Positions 10,503 through 18,207 of a stretch of 28,539 nucleotides of DNA are shown here, piece after piece. Position 1 is the stretch's first letter, and each line of letters begins with the position of its first letter. The notes below the pieces were generated by a model, which worked only from the letters and a program-made list of their open reading frames with translations, did no database searches and was not told where the DNA came from. Source of the DNA: an uncultured Prochlorococcus sp. (GTDB lineage: Bacteria; Cyanobacteriota; Cyanobacteriia; PCC-6307; Cyanobiaceae); assembly GCA_902615165.1 (NCBI GenBank), contig CACMNZ010000012.1, positions 1 through 28,539 of the forward strand, read 5' to 3'. Both the position numbers and the translations under genes were made by a program.

Positions 10503-10528
10503 AAGGGTCATTCTTAATAATGACCCTT
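10503..10528 (+). terminator. Perfect 10-bp hairpin between tufA and rpsJ
   Basis: AAGGGTCATT (10503-10512) pairs perfectly with AATGACCCTT (10519-10528) around a 6-base CTTAAT loop, about 50 bases after the tufA stop. It is the most stable short hairpin I noticed in the window. The bases after it (TACTAAAAGTTATTT) are U-rich only in part, so termination would be partial. It could act as a leaky terminator that lowers rpsJ relative to tufA, or as a 3'-end stabiliser or processing site. Confidence 0.6.
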
Positions 10529-10549
10529 TACTAAAAGTTATTTGAAACT

Positions 10550-10870
10550 ATGACTGCATCAATTGCACAACAAAAAATAAGAATAAGACTTAAAGCATTT
10601 GATAGAAGAATGCTTGATCTGTCTTGTGACAAAATAATCCAAACTGCTGATACTACTTCTGCCTCAGCGATAGGTCCGATTCCTTTACCTACAAAAAGAA
10701 AGATTTATTGTGTCCTAAGATCACCACATGTTGATAAAGACTCTAGAGAACATTTTGAAACAAGAACCCATCGAAGAATTATAGATATCTATAGTCCTTC
10801 TGCAAAAACTATTGATGCTTTAATGAAATTAGATCTCCCTAGTGGCGTAGATATAGAAGTTAAACTTTAA
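10550..10870 (+). CDS. rpsJ: 30S ribosomal protein S10
   Basis: S10 is a 30S head protein; in E. coli it also acts as NusE in transcription antitermination. The 106-residue product matches the family throughout: [14 protein letters not shown] near the start, [29 protein letters not shown] in the middle and [32 protein letters not shown] at the end. In cyanobacteria rpsJ follows tuf instead of heading the S10 operon, and that order is seen here. It lies 99 bases after tufA with a strong hairpin in the gap, so its expression may be partly uncoupled. The [14 protein letters not shown] start gives a normal length. No clear Shine-Dalgarno. Confidence 0.98.
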   Translation: MTASIAQQKIRIRLKAFDRRMLDLSCDKIIQTADTTSASAIGPIPLPTKRKIYCVLRSPHVDKDSREHFETRTHRRIIDIYSPSAKTIDALMKLDLPSGVDIEVKL

Positions 10871-10926
10871 TTAATCCCGAAAGCGCCCTAAATTGATTAA
10901 TATAAAATTAATGAAATGAGGTTTAA

Positions 10927-11583
10927 ATGGGAGAACTCTCAGTAAGGGAATTACCTTTATTTCCTTTGCCAGAGGTAGTCCTTTTTCCTCAAGAAGTATT
11001 GCCTTTACATATTTTTGAATCTAGATATAGGATCATGCTCCAATCAGTTCTTGAGAGTGATTCTATGTTTGGAGTTATTAAGTGGGATCCGACTACTAAA
11101 AGTATGGCTAATATTGGATGTTGTGCACAAATTATAAAACATCAAACTGCAGAGGATGGGAGAAGTAATATTATCACTCTCGGCCAACAAAGATTTCAAG
11201 TCTTAGAAGTTACCCGTTCGACTCCATTTTGTTCTGCGATGGTTACTTGGATTAGTGATGAGAATATTGATGACTTTAAAAGACTAGATTCTTTAAAAGA
11301 TTCAGTAAAAGAAGCACTTAGTGATGTTATTAACTTAACGAGCAAATTGACTAATACTAAGAAAAATCTACCCGATAAATTACCTGATAACCCAATTGAT
11401 TTATCATTTTGGATAGGAGCTCATTTGGGCGGTCCTGTTGCGGAGGAACAGCAAAGACTTCTTGAGGAGAGAAATACTTTTACCCGTTTGCAAAGAGAAT
11501 ATGAAATGCTTGATCATACAAGAAAACAACTTGCAGCAAGAACAGCATTGAAAGAGAGTTTTCCTGATATTAAAGAAAATTAA
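10927..11583 (+). CDS. Stand-alone Lon N-terminal-domain (LON substrate-binding domain) protein
   Basis: This 218-residue protein consists of the substrate-binding domain found at the N-terminus of Lon protease, without the AAA+ and Ser-Lys protease domains. The diagnostic start is LPLFPLPEVVLFPQEVLPLHIFESRYRIML (about 9-38, partly Lon-like PLRD-type motif), followed by a beta-rich core (IGCCAQIIK, ITLGQQRFQVLE) and an alpha-helical second half ending in a charged helix. Such proteins are common in cyanobacteria and have no firm function; an adaptor or chaperone role is plausible but unproven. A GAGG Shine-Dalgarno lies at 10918-10921, 5 bases before the ATG. Its TAA directly abuts the ATG of the next gene, implying translational coupling with the quinone methyltransferase. 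Confidence 0.88.
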   Translation: MGELSVRELPLFPLPEVVLFPQEVLPLHIFESRYRIMLQSVLESDSMFGVIKWDPTTKSMANIGCCAQIIKHQTAEDGRSNIITLGQQRFQVLEVTRSTPFCSAMVTWISDENIDDFKRLDSLKDSVKEALSDVINLTSKLTNTKKNLPDKLPDNPIDLSFWIGAHLGGPVAEEQQRLLEERNTFTRLQREYEMLDHTRKQLAARTALKESFPDIKEN

Positions 11584-12519
11584 ATGTTTGAATTATTATT
11601 CCCTTTTTTTTTAGTAGTTTTATTCTTTCTATTTTTAACTATAATTTGGAGAAATAATGCTAGAAAATATATCTCTTCTGGTACAGTAGCTTCTGCATAC
11701 GATGCTTGGACTCAGGATAAATTACTCGAGAGATTGTGGGGAGAACATATACATTTGGGTTTTTATCCCTTAGGAAATAAAAATATAGATTTTAGAAAGG
11801 CTAAAGTTCAGTTTGTTCATGAATTAGTCAAATGGAGTGGTTTAGATAAATTGCCAAAGGGATCCAGAATACTTGATGTAGGTTGTGGAATAGGAGGAAG
11901 TTCTAGGATTCTTGCGGAATATTATGGGTTTAATGTTACTGGTATTACAATTAGTCCGGCTCAAGTTAAAAGAGCAAGAGAACTTACTGCTCATGGGCTA
12001 AATTGCAACTTCCAAGTTATGGATGCTTTGGATTTGAAATTTGAAGATGGATCATTTGATGCCGTCTGGAGTGTTGAGGCAGGAGCACACATGAATGATA
12101 AAACTAGGTTTGCAGATGAAATGCTGAGAACTCTAAGACCTGGAGGTTATTTGGCATTGGCAGATTGGAACTCAAGAGACCTCAAGGCATATCCCCCATC
12201 ATTTTTTGAAAAGTTGGTTCTTAAACAATTACTTGAACAATGGGTACATCCTAATTTTATTAGTATTAACGAATTTAGTAACATTCTTAGAACTAACGAA
12301 AATAGCTCAGGAAGAGTTATTTCCGAAAATTGGAATTTTTATACAAATCCATCATGGTACGACTCCATTATTGAGGGAGCTAGAAGGCCACTAGCAATTT
12401 TGAGTCTTGGACCTTCAGCGTTAGTGAAATCTATTAGAGAGATCCCCACAATACTTCTAATGAATTGGGCATTTAGTAAAGGTTTAATGGAGTTTGGCGT
12501 TTATAAATCAAGAGGGTAA
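11584..12519 (+). CDS. SAM-dependent methyltransferase, MPBQ/MSBQ (Sll0418) type
   Basis: The protein (311 residues) has an N-terminal membrane anchor (about 2-22, very hydrophobic) followed by a class I SAM methyltransferase domain with motif I ILDVGCGIGGSS starting near 96. From memory it closely resembles Synechocystis Sll0418, the 2-methyl-6-phytyl/solanesyl-benzoquinol methyltransferase of tocopherol and plastoquinone synthesis: shared features are YDAWTQDKLLERLWGEHIHLG, GFNVTGITISPAQVKRA, VWSVEAGAHM and a C-terminal KSIREIPTILLMNWAF. A plastoquinone (MSBQ) role is likely, because every oxygenic phototroph needs it; tocopherol synthesis in this organism is unknown. A gamma-tocopherol methyltransferase is the alternative. 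It abuts the Lon-domain gene and converges on pheA, with a single base between the stops. Confidence 0.85.
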   Translation: MFELLFPFFLVVLFFLFLTIIWRNNARKYISSGTVASAYDAWTQDKLLERLWGEHIHLGFYPLGNKNIDFRKAKVQFVHELVKWSGLDKLPKGSRILDVGCGIGGSSRILAEYYGFNVTGITISPAQVKRARELTAHGLNCNFQVMDALDLKFEDGSFDAVWSVEAGAHMNDKTRFADEMLRTLRPGGYLALADWNSRDLKAYPPSFFEKLVLKQLLEQWVHPNFISINEFSNILRTNENSSGRVISENWNFYTNPSWYDSIIEGARRPLAILSLGPSALVKSIREIPTILLMNWAFSKGLMEFGVYKSRG

Positions 12520-12520
12520 A

Positions 12521-13366
12521 TTAATCTAGTTCAATATTTTCAGAAAAATAATTTCCAAAATCTACAAAATTCTTGCAAAGTGGTTTTAGCTTATTTTTCA
12601 ACTCAAGAAAATTTGTAATATTATTTTGAGTATTTATTTCTAAATCAATATAAATTATGTATTCGCCGAATTCTCTTTTTGAAGGTCTAGATTCAATTTT
12701 ACTCATATTAAATCCAAAATCTGCAATATAATTTAAAGCTTCAAGCAATGCACCAGGTTTATTTGAAATTAATGAGAAAGCAAAACTTGCAATATTAGCT
12801 AAATTTGAATTTGACTCCTTGCTCAATAAAACAAATCTAGTGCAATTACCTTGAACATCATTAATAGGAAAGGCTAATTCTTTAAGTCCTTCGATTTGAA
12901 TTAATGATTTTGAACCGATAGCAGCTCTGAATTTACTCCCCTTGACCATATTGACAGCTTCTGATGTCGAATTTGTTGGTAGGGGAATTGCATTTGGAAG
13001 ATTCTCAGATAACCATTCTGAACATTGAGCTAATGCTTGAGGATGAGATAATACTTCTGAAATATTTGAAAGTTCTCCATCACTAATTAATGCATGTTTT
13101 ATAGGTAAAACAATTGCTTTATTTATAAAAATTTCAGGAAATTTCCAAAGGGCATCTAGAGTAGCTGTAACTCCTCCTTCTACAGAATTTTCTATAGGGA
13201 CTACAGCAGCATCACAATTGTTGAATGCTATCGATTTAATGACCGAATGTAACCCATTACATGGTACAAATATAGGTGCCTGGAAATTGGCAATCTTTGA
13301 TAATAAATGAGCTGCTTTTTCTGCGTATGTTCCTTGAGGACCTAAATATGCAACTTGTTTGCGCAT
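12521..13366 (-). CDS. pheA: Prephenate dehydratase with ACT regulatory domain
   Basis: It converts prephenate to phenylpyruvate in phenylalanine synthesis. The preferred product is 281 residues, starting at the ATG whose N-terminus is MRKQVAYLGPQGTYAE, the canonical family start. The frame stays open 27 bases further to a TTG, but the extra MISFFFRLI is not family-like. The catalytic domain has the expected GPQGTYAE, VPIENSVEGGV and NCTRFVLLSKE (the TRF motif) segments. The C-terminal ACT domain carries GALLEAL and ESRPSK, the two motifs that form the phenylalanine feedback site, so feedback inhibition is likely retained. There is no chorismate mutase domain, so it is the monofunctional type. 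It is divergent from the DUF1997 gene, about 50 bases away. Confidence 0.95.
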   Translation of the reverse strand: MRKQVAYLGPQGTYAEKAAHLLSKIANFQAPIFVPCNGLHSVIKSIAFNNCDAAVVPIENSVEGGVTATLDALWKFPEIFINKAIVLPIKHALISDGELSNISEVLSHPQALAQCSEWLSENLPNAIPLPTNSTSEAVNMVKGSKFRAAIGSKSLIQIEGLKELAFPINDVQGNCTRFVLLSKESNSNLANIASFAFSLISNKPGALLEALNYIADFGFNMSKIESRPSKREFGEYIIYIDLEINTQNNITNFLELKNKLKPLCKNFVDFGNYFSENIELD

Positions 13367-13402
13367 GATTAATCGAAAAAAAAAAGAGATCAAATAAGCA
13401 TT

Positions 13403-13407
13403 GGAGG
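13403..13407 (+). promoter_or_regulatory. Strong Shine-Dalgarno of the DUF1997 gene
   Basis: GGAGG lies 10 bases before the ATG at 13418. It is one of the few strong Shine-Dalgarno matches in the window and supports this start. Confidence 0.65.
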
Positions 13408-13417
13408 AATATAGAAA

Positions 13418-13936
13418 ATGCTGTTGTCTTTTGATGCTAAACAGAAACTCAGACTTTCTGTTCCACGTAATAAAGAATATCTTTCTAAATATCTTTTGGA
13501 AGAAGAAAGAGTTGTTGGAGCAATGCTTGACTCCAAAAAATTAGTACCAGAAGGAGCAGGTAGATATAAGTATACAGTAACAAGTTTTAAGGTTTTTCAA
13601 TTAGATATTAACCCTGTTGTCTCAATTGCGGTAGAAAATAAAGATGGAATTTTAAAAATGAGTGCCCTTGAAAGTACATTGGATGGTTTGGGGATGATAG
13701 ATGATTTTAATCTGATTTTGAAGGCTAATCTGGAAGCAACTGATATTGGATTAGAAGGTGAGGCGCTTCTAGGGGTATCCGTGAGCCAGCCCCCTCTTCT
13801 GAAGCTGGTTCCAAGGAAGATTTTGGAATCTACTGGTCATTCGGTATTAAATGGGATTCTGTTAGGTATAAAGTCAAGAGTTCAACAGCAACTCGTAAAA
13901 GATTTTTTAGATTGGTGTGAATTAAATAAGATTTGA
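13418..13936 (+). CDS. DUF1997 family protein
   Basis: This 172-residue protein belongs to DUF1997, a family found mainly in cyanobacteria and chloroplasts and without established function. Visible features are an N-terminal strand-rich part ([12 protein letters not shown]), the [25 protein letters not shown] core at about 46-72, a D-G-L-G-M turn, a [19 protein letters not shown] stretch and a C-terminal amphipathic helix with [12 protein letters not shown]. There is no signal peptide and no transmembrane helix. Start and frame are supported by a GGAGG site. Its 3' end overlaps the rnhB 3' end by 15 bases tail to tail. A lipid- or pigment-binding role would be guesswork. Confidence 0.82.
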   Translation: MLLSFDAKQKLRLSVPRNKEYLSKYLLEEERVVGAMLDSKKLVPEGAGRYKYTVTSFKVFQLDINPVVSIAVENKDGILKMSALESTLDGLGMIDDFNLILKANLEATDIGLEGEALLGVSVSQPPLLKLVPRKILESTGHSVLNGILLGIKSRVQQQLVKDFLDWCELNKI

Positions 13937-14539
13937 TTTTTTTAAAAAACTTTTCCTATGAAGTTTAGTTATTCCATTTTTTTTGATTAATGAAAGATGA
14001 TCTCTGGTTCCGTAACCTTTATTTTTAAATATCAAGTATCCAGAGTATTTTTTGTCTAACCTCTCCATTAGATTATCGCGAAAAACTTTGGCAACTATGC
14101 TTGCTGAAGCTATTGAGATAAACTTTGAGTCTCCTGATACTATGTTTTTCTGAATTCCGTTCCATGGCCTTAATAATAAGGGGCCATCAATTTTTAATTC
14201 AGATGGCTTTTCTTTTAATTTTTTTAAAGCTCTAATCATTGAAAGTTCTGTCGCAACCCTGATACCTAATATATCTATTTCTCTTGCCGAGGATTGCCCA
14301 ATTCCGTAATCTGAAGAGAGTAATAAAATTTTTGGTAAAAGTAAATTCCTTTTTTTTGGAGTTAGTTTTTTACTATCTGTTACTCCAAATTCTTTTAAAA
14401 TAAATTTACTTTTTTCAGTTAATACCACAGCTGCTGCAAAAACTGGACCAAAAACTGCTCCTTTGCCAACTTCATCAATTCCAACTTCGGATACTTTACT
14501 CAATGCTTGCTGAAGATCTTCTTCTTTTTTTTCTGGCAT
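13922..14539 (-). CDS. rnhB: Ribonuclease HII
   Basis: RNase HII cleaves the RNA strand of RNA-DNA hybrids and starts removal of single ribonucleotides from DNA. The 205-residue protein has the family motif [17 protein letters not shown] with catalytic D22 and E23, a third acid in [10 protein letters not shown] and a fourth in the [17 protein letters not shown] segment. The usual DE(A/V)GRG motif has Lys in place of Arg at position 26. The start ATG at 14539 lies inside the end of rne, a 44-base overlap. There is no later Met before the catalytic motif, so the overlap seems real. Translation is probably coupled to rne. The 3' end overlaps the DUF1997 gene by 15 bases. Confidence 0.94.
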   Translation of the reverse strand: MPEKKEEDLQQALSKVSEVGIDEVGKGAVFGPVFAAAVVLTEKSKFILKEFGVTDSKKLTPKKRNLLLPKILLLSSDYGIGQSSAREIDILGIRVATELSMIRALKKLKEKPSELKIDGPLLLRPWNGIQKNIVSGDSKFISIASASIVAKVFRDNLMERLDKKYSGYLIFKNKGYGTRDHLSLIKKNGITKLHRKSFLKKSNLI

Positions 14540-16328
14540 TGTTTAGCTCATCTGAAAGTTCAATTTCATCCTTTTTATCTGTAGATAAAACTTCATTATT
14601 TTCAATAGTTTTAGTTGTTGATTTTTCTTTAGAATTTGCATGTGCTTCAATTTTAATTTGAATCTTTTCTTCTCCCGATTTTGAGAATTTTTTGATTTGT
14701 TTTGCTTTTGTTTTTTTATTATCTAAGGGTTTTTCTTTTTCTTTGTTACTTTCTTCTAAACGCACATAATTATTGCTGATGAGATATTCTTTACCTAACT
14801 TTATAAGTGGATTAATACCTAATTGACTGAAAACAATTTTTTCTTCATTAGTAAGATCAACTGTTATTATATTTTTTTCTTTTGAATTTGAATGGTTCAA
14901 ATTATCATTATAAACTTCTTTTTCTTTTTCTTTTTTATTAGAGTAAATTTCCTTACTTAGATCTTTAGAGTTAGTTAATTCCTTGTCAATTATTTTTTCC
15001 TGCGCATCAGTTGATTGAGAAGCATCTTTATCAAAATATTTTAGATTGTTTGACTGATTAGATTTATTTTCAACATTTTTAATTTTCAAGTTAGAAATTT
15101 CGTGATTTAATATATTCTCTATATGTCCTGTTCCGTCGCATATAGAACATTTTTTCCCAAATAATTCATATATATTCTGACCTTGTCTTTTTCTGGTTAA
15201 CTCTACTAAGCCTAATTCAGTAAGCTGAGCTATCTGAGGTCTAGCAGAATCATCTTTTATTGCTGAGTTAAAATGCTCAAGTAACTGAAATTGATCTCTT
15301 CTAGATTCCATATCGATAAAATCTACTACTATAACTCCACCAATATTTCTTAATTTCATTTGCCTTGAGATTTCTACTGCTGCTTCGCAATTTGTCCACA
15401 AAACGGTTTGTCTCGAGTTTGCGGATCTTGTAAATGAACCTGAGTTAACATCGATTACCGTTAAAGCTTCAGTAGGTTCGATAATGATATAACCTCCTGA
15501 AGGAAGATCTACTCTCGGCTGGAGAGCTTTTTGAATTGTTTTCTTAATTTCGTACTTTTCGAAAATATGTTGGTTTAAACTGTTATCGTGAAATTCAAAA
15601 TCTAAATCAGATTCATAATCTCTTAAAAAATCTTTTGCTCTTGCAACTGAAATTTTACTATCGATGATTATGCTTTTAGTGGATTCTTTAATATGATCTC
15701 TCAAGATCTTAAGAGAGAAATCATCATCTCTTTTTACTAAATTTGGCGGATTAGAAGCCTCAGAAACTTTTAGTACATTTTCCCATTGTTGAATTAATTG
15801 TTCTAAATCTTCAATTAAAAGTTTTTCTTTTATTTTTTCAGCCTCTGTTCTAAATAACAAGCCTGTGCTGGGTGGTTTTATTAAAACCCCAAGAGCTTTT
15901 AAGCGGCTTCTTTCTGTTTCTGTATTTATTTTTCTTGAAATATTTACTCCTTGGCCATATGGCTGAAGTATTAAGTATTTGCCTGGGATTGAGATACTTC
16001 CAGTTAGTCTGGGACCCTTAGATCCTGTGGGTTCCTTTATTACCTGCACTAGAACTTTTTGTTTTGGCTCTAGTAATTCTGTTATTCCAAATGTCCCTTT
16101 TTTAATTCGTAGTGGACCTAAATCTGAAACATGTATGAATCCATTTTTCTCACTTTCACCAATATTTATAAAAGCGGCATCAATGCCAGGGAGAACATTT
16201 TCAACTGTTCCTAAAAAGATATCGCCAATTTGATATTGACCTTGTGAGACGATTAATTCATCAACTCGATCATCTGTGAGAAGCGCTGCTATTCGAGCCT
16301 GCTCAGCGATGATAATTTGCTGAGACAT
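14496..16328 (-). CDS. rne: Ribonuclease E/G, cyanobacterial type
   Basis: This is the main endoribonuclease for mRNA decay and rRNA/tRNA processing. The 610-residue protein has an N-terminal S1 domain ([20 protein letters not shown], about 37-56), the DNase I-like catalytic subdomain with Mg-binding D293 (VIDVNSGSF) and D336 (VVDFIDM), whose 43-residue spacing matches E. coli D303/D346, and the Zn-link C394-x2-C397 (CSICDGTGH). Residues from about 410 form a Lys/Asn/Glu-rich, probably disordered tail. The tail ends in KKRRRSSAS, matching the basic nonapeptide by which cyanobacterial RNase E binds polynucleotide phosphorylase. The E. coli scaffold region is absent, as usual in cyanobacteria. 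A 288-base leader region rich in inverted repeats precedes it, and rnhB overlaps its end. Confidence 0.96.
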   Translation of the reverse strand: MSQQIIIAEQARIAALLTDDRVDELIVSQGQYQIGDIFLGTVENVLPGIDAAFINIGESEKNGFIHVSDLGPLRIKKGTFGITELLEPKQKVLVQVIKEPTGSKGPRLTGSISIPGKYLILQPYGQGVNISRKINTETERSRLKALGVLIKPPSTGLLFRTEAEKIKEKLLIEDLEQLIQQWENVLKVSEASNPPNLVKRDDDFSLKILRDHIKESTKSIIIDSKISVARAKDFLRDYESDLDFEFHDNSLNQHIFEKYEIKKTIQKALQPRVDLPSGGYIIIEPTEALTVIDVNSGSFTRSANSRQTVLWTNCEAAVEISRQMKLRNIGGVIVVDFIDMESRRDQFQLLEHFNSAIKDDSARPQIAQLTELGLVELTRKRQGQNIYELFGKKCSICDGTGHIENILNHEISNLKIKNVENKSNQSNNLKYFDKDASQSTDAQEKIIDKELTNSKDLSKEIYSNKKEKEKEVYNDNLNHSNSKEKNIITVDLTNEEKIVFSQLGINPLIKLGKEYLISNNYVRLEESNKEKEKPLDNKKTKAKQIKKFSKSGEEKIQIKIEAHANSKEKSTTKTIENNEVLSTDKKDEIELSDELNNARKKRRRSSASIE

Positions 16329-16352
16329 ATAATTGATTCTGAATGATTTGGG

Positions 16353-16488
16353 TTTTGAAAATCGTCTAAAATTAAAAATTAAATTTTATCTTTGTAATAA
16401 AGCAATTTTTTTTAGCTATTGTTATTTACTTTTAAAATTAATAGTGATTGAATTCTGCTATTTATAAAGCTTTAAACGATTTTCAAAC
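16353..16488 (-). repeat. Long-range inverted repeat in the rne leader
   Basis: The arms are 16353-16370 and 16471-16488. Transcribed leftward as rne mRNA they can form 17 consecutive base pairs, 16 Watson-Crick and one G-U, enclosing 100 bases and ending 24 bases before the rne start codon. On the opposite strand the G-U position would be a C-A mismatch, so pairing is better in the rne direction. Confidence 0.55.
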
Positions 16489-16509
16489 TAATTGAAATTG
16501 ATTGCAAAA

Positions 16510-16537
16510 TTATGATTATCTCTTAAATTAATCATAA
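16510..16537. repeat. 9-bp perfect inverted repeat, possible operator or hairpin
   Basis: TTATGATTA (16510-16518) and TAATCATAA (16529-16537) are perfect reverse complements separated by 10 bases, roughly one helical turn. It lies about 80 bases before dapL and 180 before rne. The symmetry and spacing suit a dimeric regulator as well as an RNA hairpin. No known operator consensus is recognised. Confidence 0.4.
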
Positions 16538-16616
16538 CTAAAATAATCTTAACATCTAATCACCACTAAAGCACATTAATACATTATTCTAATATTGGTG
16601 AAATTTTTTATCTAAA

Positions 16617-17843
16617 GTGGTTCAATTAAACGAAAATTATTTAAAACTCAAAGCAGGCTATTTATTTCCTGAAATTGCTAAAAGGGTAAAAATATATTCT
16701 CAATCAAATAAAAGTGCTGAAATTATAAAGCTTGGCATAGGAGATGTTACAGAACCATTACCCAGAGCATGTATAGAGGCTATGGGCAAAGCTTTAGATG
16801 ATATGGGGACAGCAGATGGATTTAGAGGTTATGGACCAGAACAAGGTTATTCTTGGCTGAGAGAAAAAATATCTGAGCATGATTTTATTTCGAGAGGCTG
16901 TCAAATTTCACCTGAAGAAATCTTTGTTTCAGATGGTTCTAAATGCGATAGTAGCAATATTTTAGATATTCTTGGCAAAGATAATTCAATTGCTGTGACA
17001 GATCCTGTTTACCCTGTTTATGTAGACAGTAACGTTATGACAGGCAGAACTGGAGAGGCTCTTGAAAATGGTACTTATAAAGGATTAACATATCTTCCAA
17101 TAAACGAGGGAAATAACTTCCTGCCAGAACTACCTGAAAAAAAAGTTGATATTTTATATCTTTGTTTTCCTAATAATCCGACCGGAGCAACCATTAATAA
17201 AGAAGACTTGAAAAAGTGGGTTGACTATGCTCTTCAAAACAAGTCTCTAATACTGTTTGATGCCGCTTATGAGGCATTTATTAAAGATAATGATATTCCA
17301 CATTCAATATATGAGATTGAGGGAGCAAAGGATTGTGCTATTGAATTTAGATCTTTTTCAAAGAATGCAGGATTCACTGGAGTTAGATGTGCTTTTACAG
17401 TAATACCTAAAAATCTTAAAGGTTTGAGCTCAAAAAATGAAGAAATTGACTTATGGTCTCTTTGGAATAGGCGACAATCGACAAAGTTCAATGGAGTAAG
17501 TTATGTGGTGCAGAGAGGAGCAGAGGCTGTTTATTCTCTTGAAGGGAAGAAACAGGTGAAAGGTTTAATTGATTTTTATATGGAAAATGCACAAATCATG
17601 AAAAATAAACTTCTTAATGCAGGATATAAAGTTTATGGTGGGGACAATGCTCCTTACATCTGGATTAAAGTTCCTGATCAAATGACATCTTGGGACTTTT
17701 TTGATTTTCTTCTCCAAAAAGTTAGTGTAGTCGGAACACCTGGGAGCGGATTTGGATTATCAGGAGAGGGATATTTTCGTTTGTCAGCATTCAACTCACG
17801 ATCAAATGTCATTAATGCAATGGAAAGAATAATTAATATATAA
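16617..17843 (+). CDS. dapL: LL-diaminopimelate aminotransferase
   Basis: DapL converts tetrahydrodipicolinate plus glutamate directly to LL-diaminopimelate, a one-step bypass of the acyl-blocked lysine/peptidoglycan route, used by cyanobacteria, plants and Chlamydia. The 408-residue protein is a fold-type I PLP enzyme: [12 protein letters not shown] and [15 protein letters not shown] near the N-terminus, [19 protein letters not shown], the FDAAYEAF aspartate/tyrosine segment, the PLP lysine K249 in [10 protein letters not shown], and a C-terminal [18 protein letters not shown]. The start is GTG: the family N-terminus ([16 protein letters not shown]) follows at once, and no ATG lies nearby in frame. 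It is divergent from rne and lies 31 bases before clpS on the same strand. Confidence 0.96.
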   Translation: MVQLNENYLKLKAGYLFPEIAKRVKIYSQSNKSAEIIKLGIGDVTEPLPRACIEAMGKALDDMGTADGFRGYGPEQGYSWLREKISEHDFISRGCQISPEEIFVSDGSKCDSSNILDILGKDNSIAVTDPVYPVYVDSNVMTGRTGEALENGTYKGLTYLPINEGNNFLPELPEKKVDILYLCFPNNPTGATINKEDLKKWVDYALQNKSLILFDAAYEAFIKDNDIPHSIYEIEGAKDCAIEFRSFSKNAGFTGVRCAFTVIPKNLKGLSSKNEEIDLWSLWNRRQSTKFNGVSYVVQRGAEAVYSLEGKKQVKGLIDFYMENAQIMKNKLLNAGYKVYGGDNAPYIWIKVPDQMTSWDFFDFLLQKVSVVGTPGSGFGLSGEGYFRLSAFNSRSNVINAMERIINI

Positions 17844-17874
17844 TTATGATTGTTATTTAGATTCTAAAATTTTA

Positions 17875-18192
17875 ATGCTATCCATAAAGTTAGAACAAAG
17901 TTTAAGTAATAATTCAGCAGTAATCGAAAAGAAACCTGCTGAATTAAAAAATAAATCTCCAAAATATAAAGTTTTACTTCATAATGACCCAGTTAATTCT
18001 ATGGAGTATGTCACTATTTCGCTGCGAGAAGTTGTGCCTCAATTAAGCGAACAAGATGCTATATCCATAATGCTAGAGGCACATAATACAGGTGTAGGAT
18101 TGGTAATTGTTTGTGATCTAGAACCAGCAGAATTCTACTCTGAATCATTAAAATCGAAAGGGATTTCTAGTTCAATTGAGAAAGAGGACTAA
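17875..18192 (+). CDS. clpS: ATP-dependent Clp protease adaptor ClpS
   Basis: ClpS is the N-recognin that passes proteins with N-degron residues to ClpC/ClpA-ClpP. The 105-residue protein has a variable N-terminal tail (about 1-28) followed by the core KVLLHNDPVNSMEYV, with the Asn-Asp pair that contacts the substrate amino terminus, then LEAHNTGVGLVIVCDLEPAEFY. The ATG start gives a normal length. It lies 31 bases after dapL and may share its transcript. Cyanobacteria often carry two ClpS paralogues, and I cannot say which this is. It converges on the radical SAM gene with 15 bases between the stops. Confidence 0.93.
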   Translation: MLSIKLEQSLSNNSAVIEKKPAELKNKSPKYKVLLHNDPVNSMEYVTISLREVVPQLSEQDAISIMLEAHNTGVGLVIVCDLEPAEFYSESLKSKGISSSIEKED

Positions 18193-18207
18193 CAATAGTT
18201 GAGCTTA

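Larger units (their letters stand above)
16329..16616. promoter_or_regulatory. Divergent rne-dapL intergenic region with inverted repeats
   Basis: At 288 bases this is the longest gene-free stretch. It must hold the promoters and 5' untranslated regions of rne (leftward) and dapL (rightward). Three inverted repeats stand out: a long-range pair 16353-16370 with 16471-16488; a 9-bp repeat 16510-16518 with 16529-16537; and a 6-bp TCACCA/TGGTGA pair at 16560-16565 and 16596-16601, just before dapL. The part between the long-range arms is A/U-rich single-strand-prone sequence of the kind RNase E cleaves. No promoter hexamers are convincing on either strand. Confidence 0.6.

Noticed and set aside
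10870..10901. 7-bp inverted repeat ATTAATC/GATTAAT after rpsJ as a terminator
   Set aside because: Weak AT-only stem with an 18-base loop and no U-tract; not distinguishable from chance.
13367..13393. Upstream extension of pheA to a TTG
   Set aside because: The extra nine residues are not conserved in the family, while the ATG at 13366 gives the canonical N-terminus.
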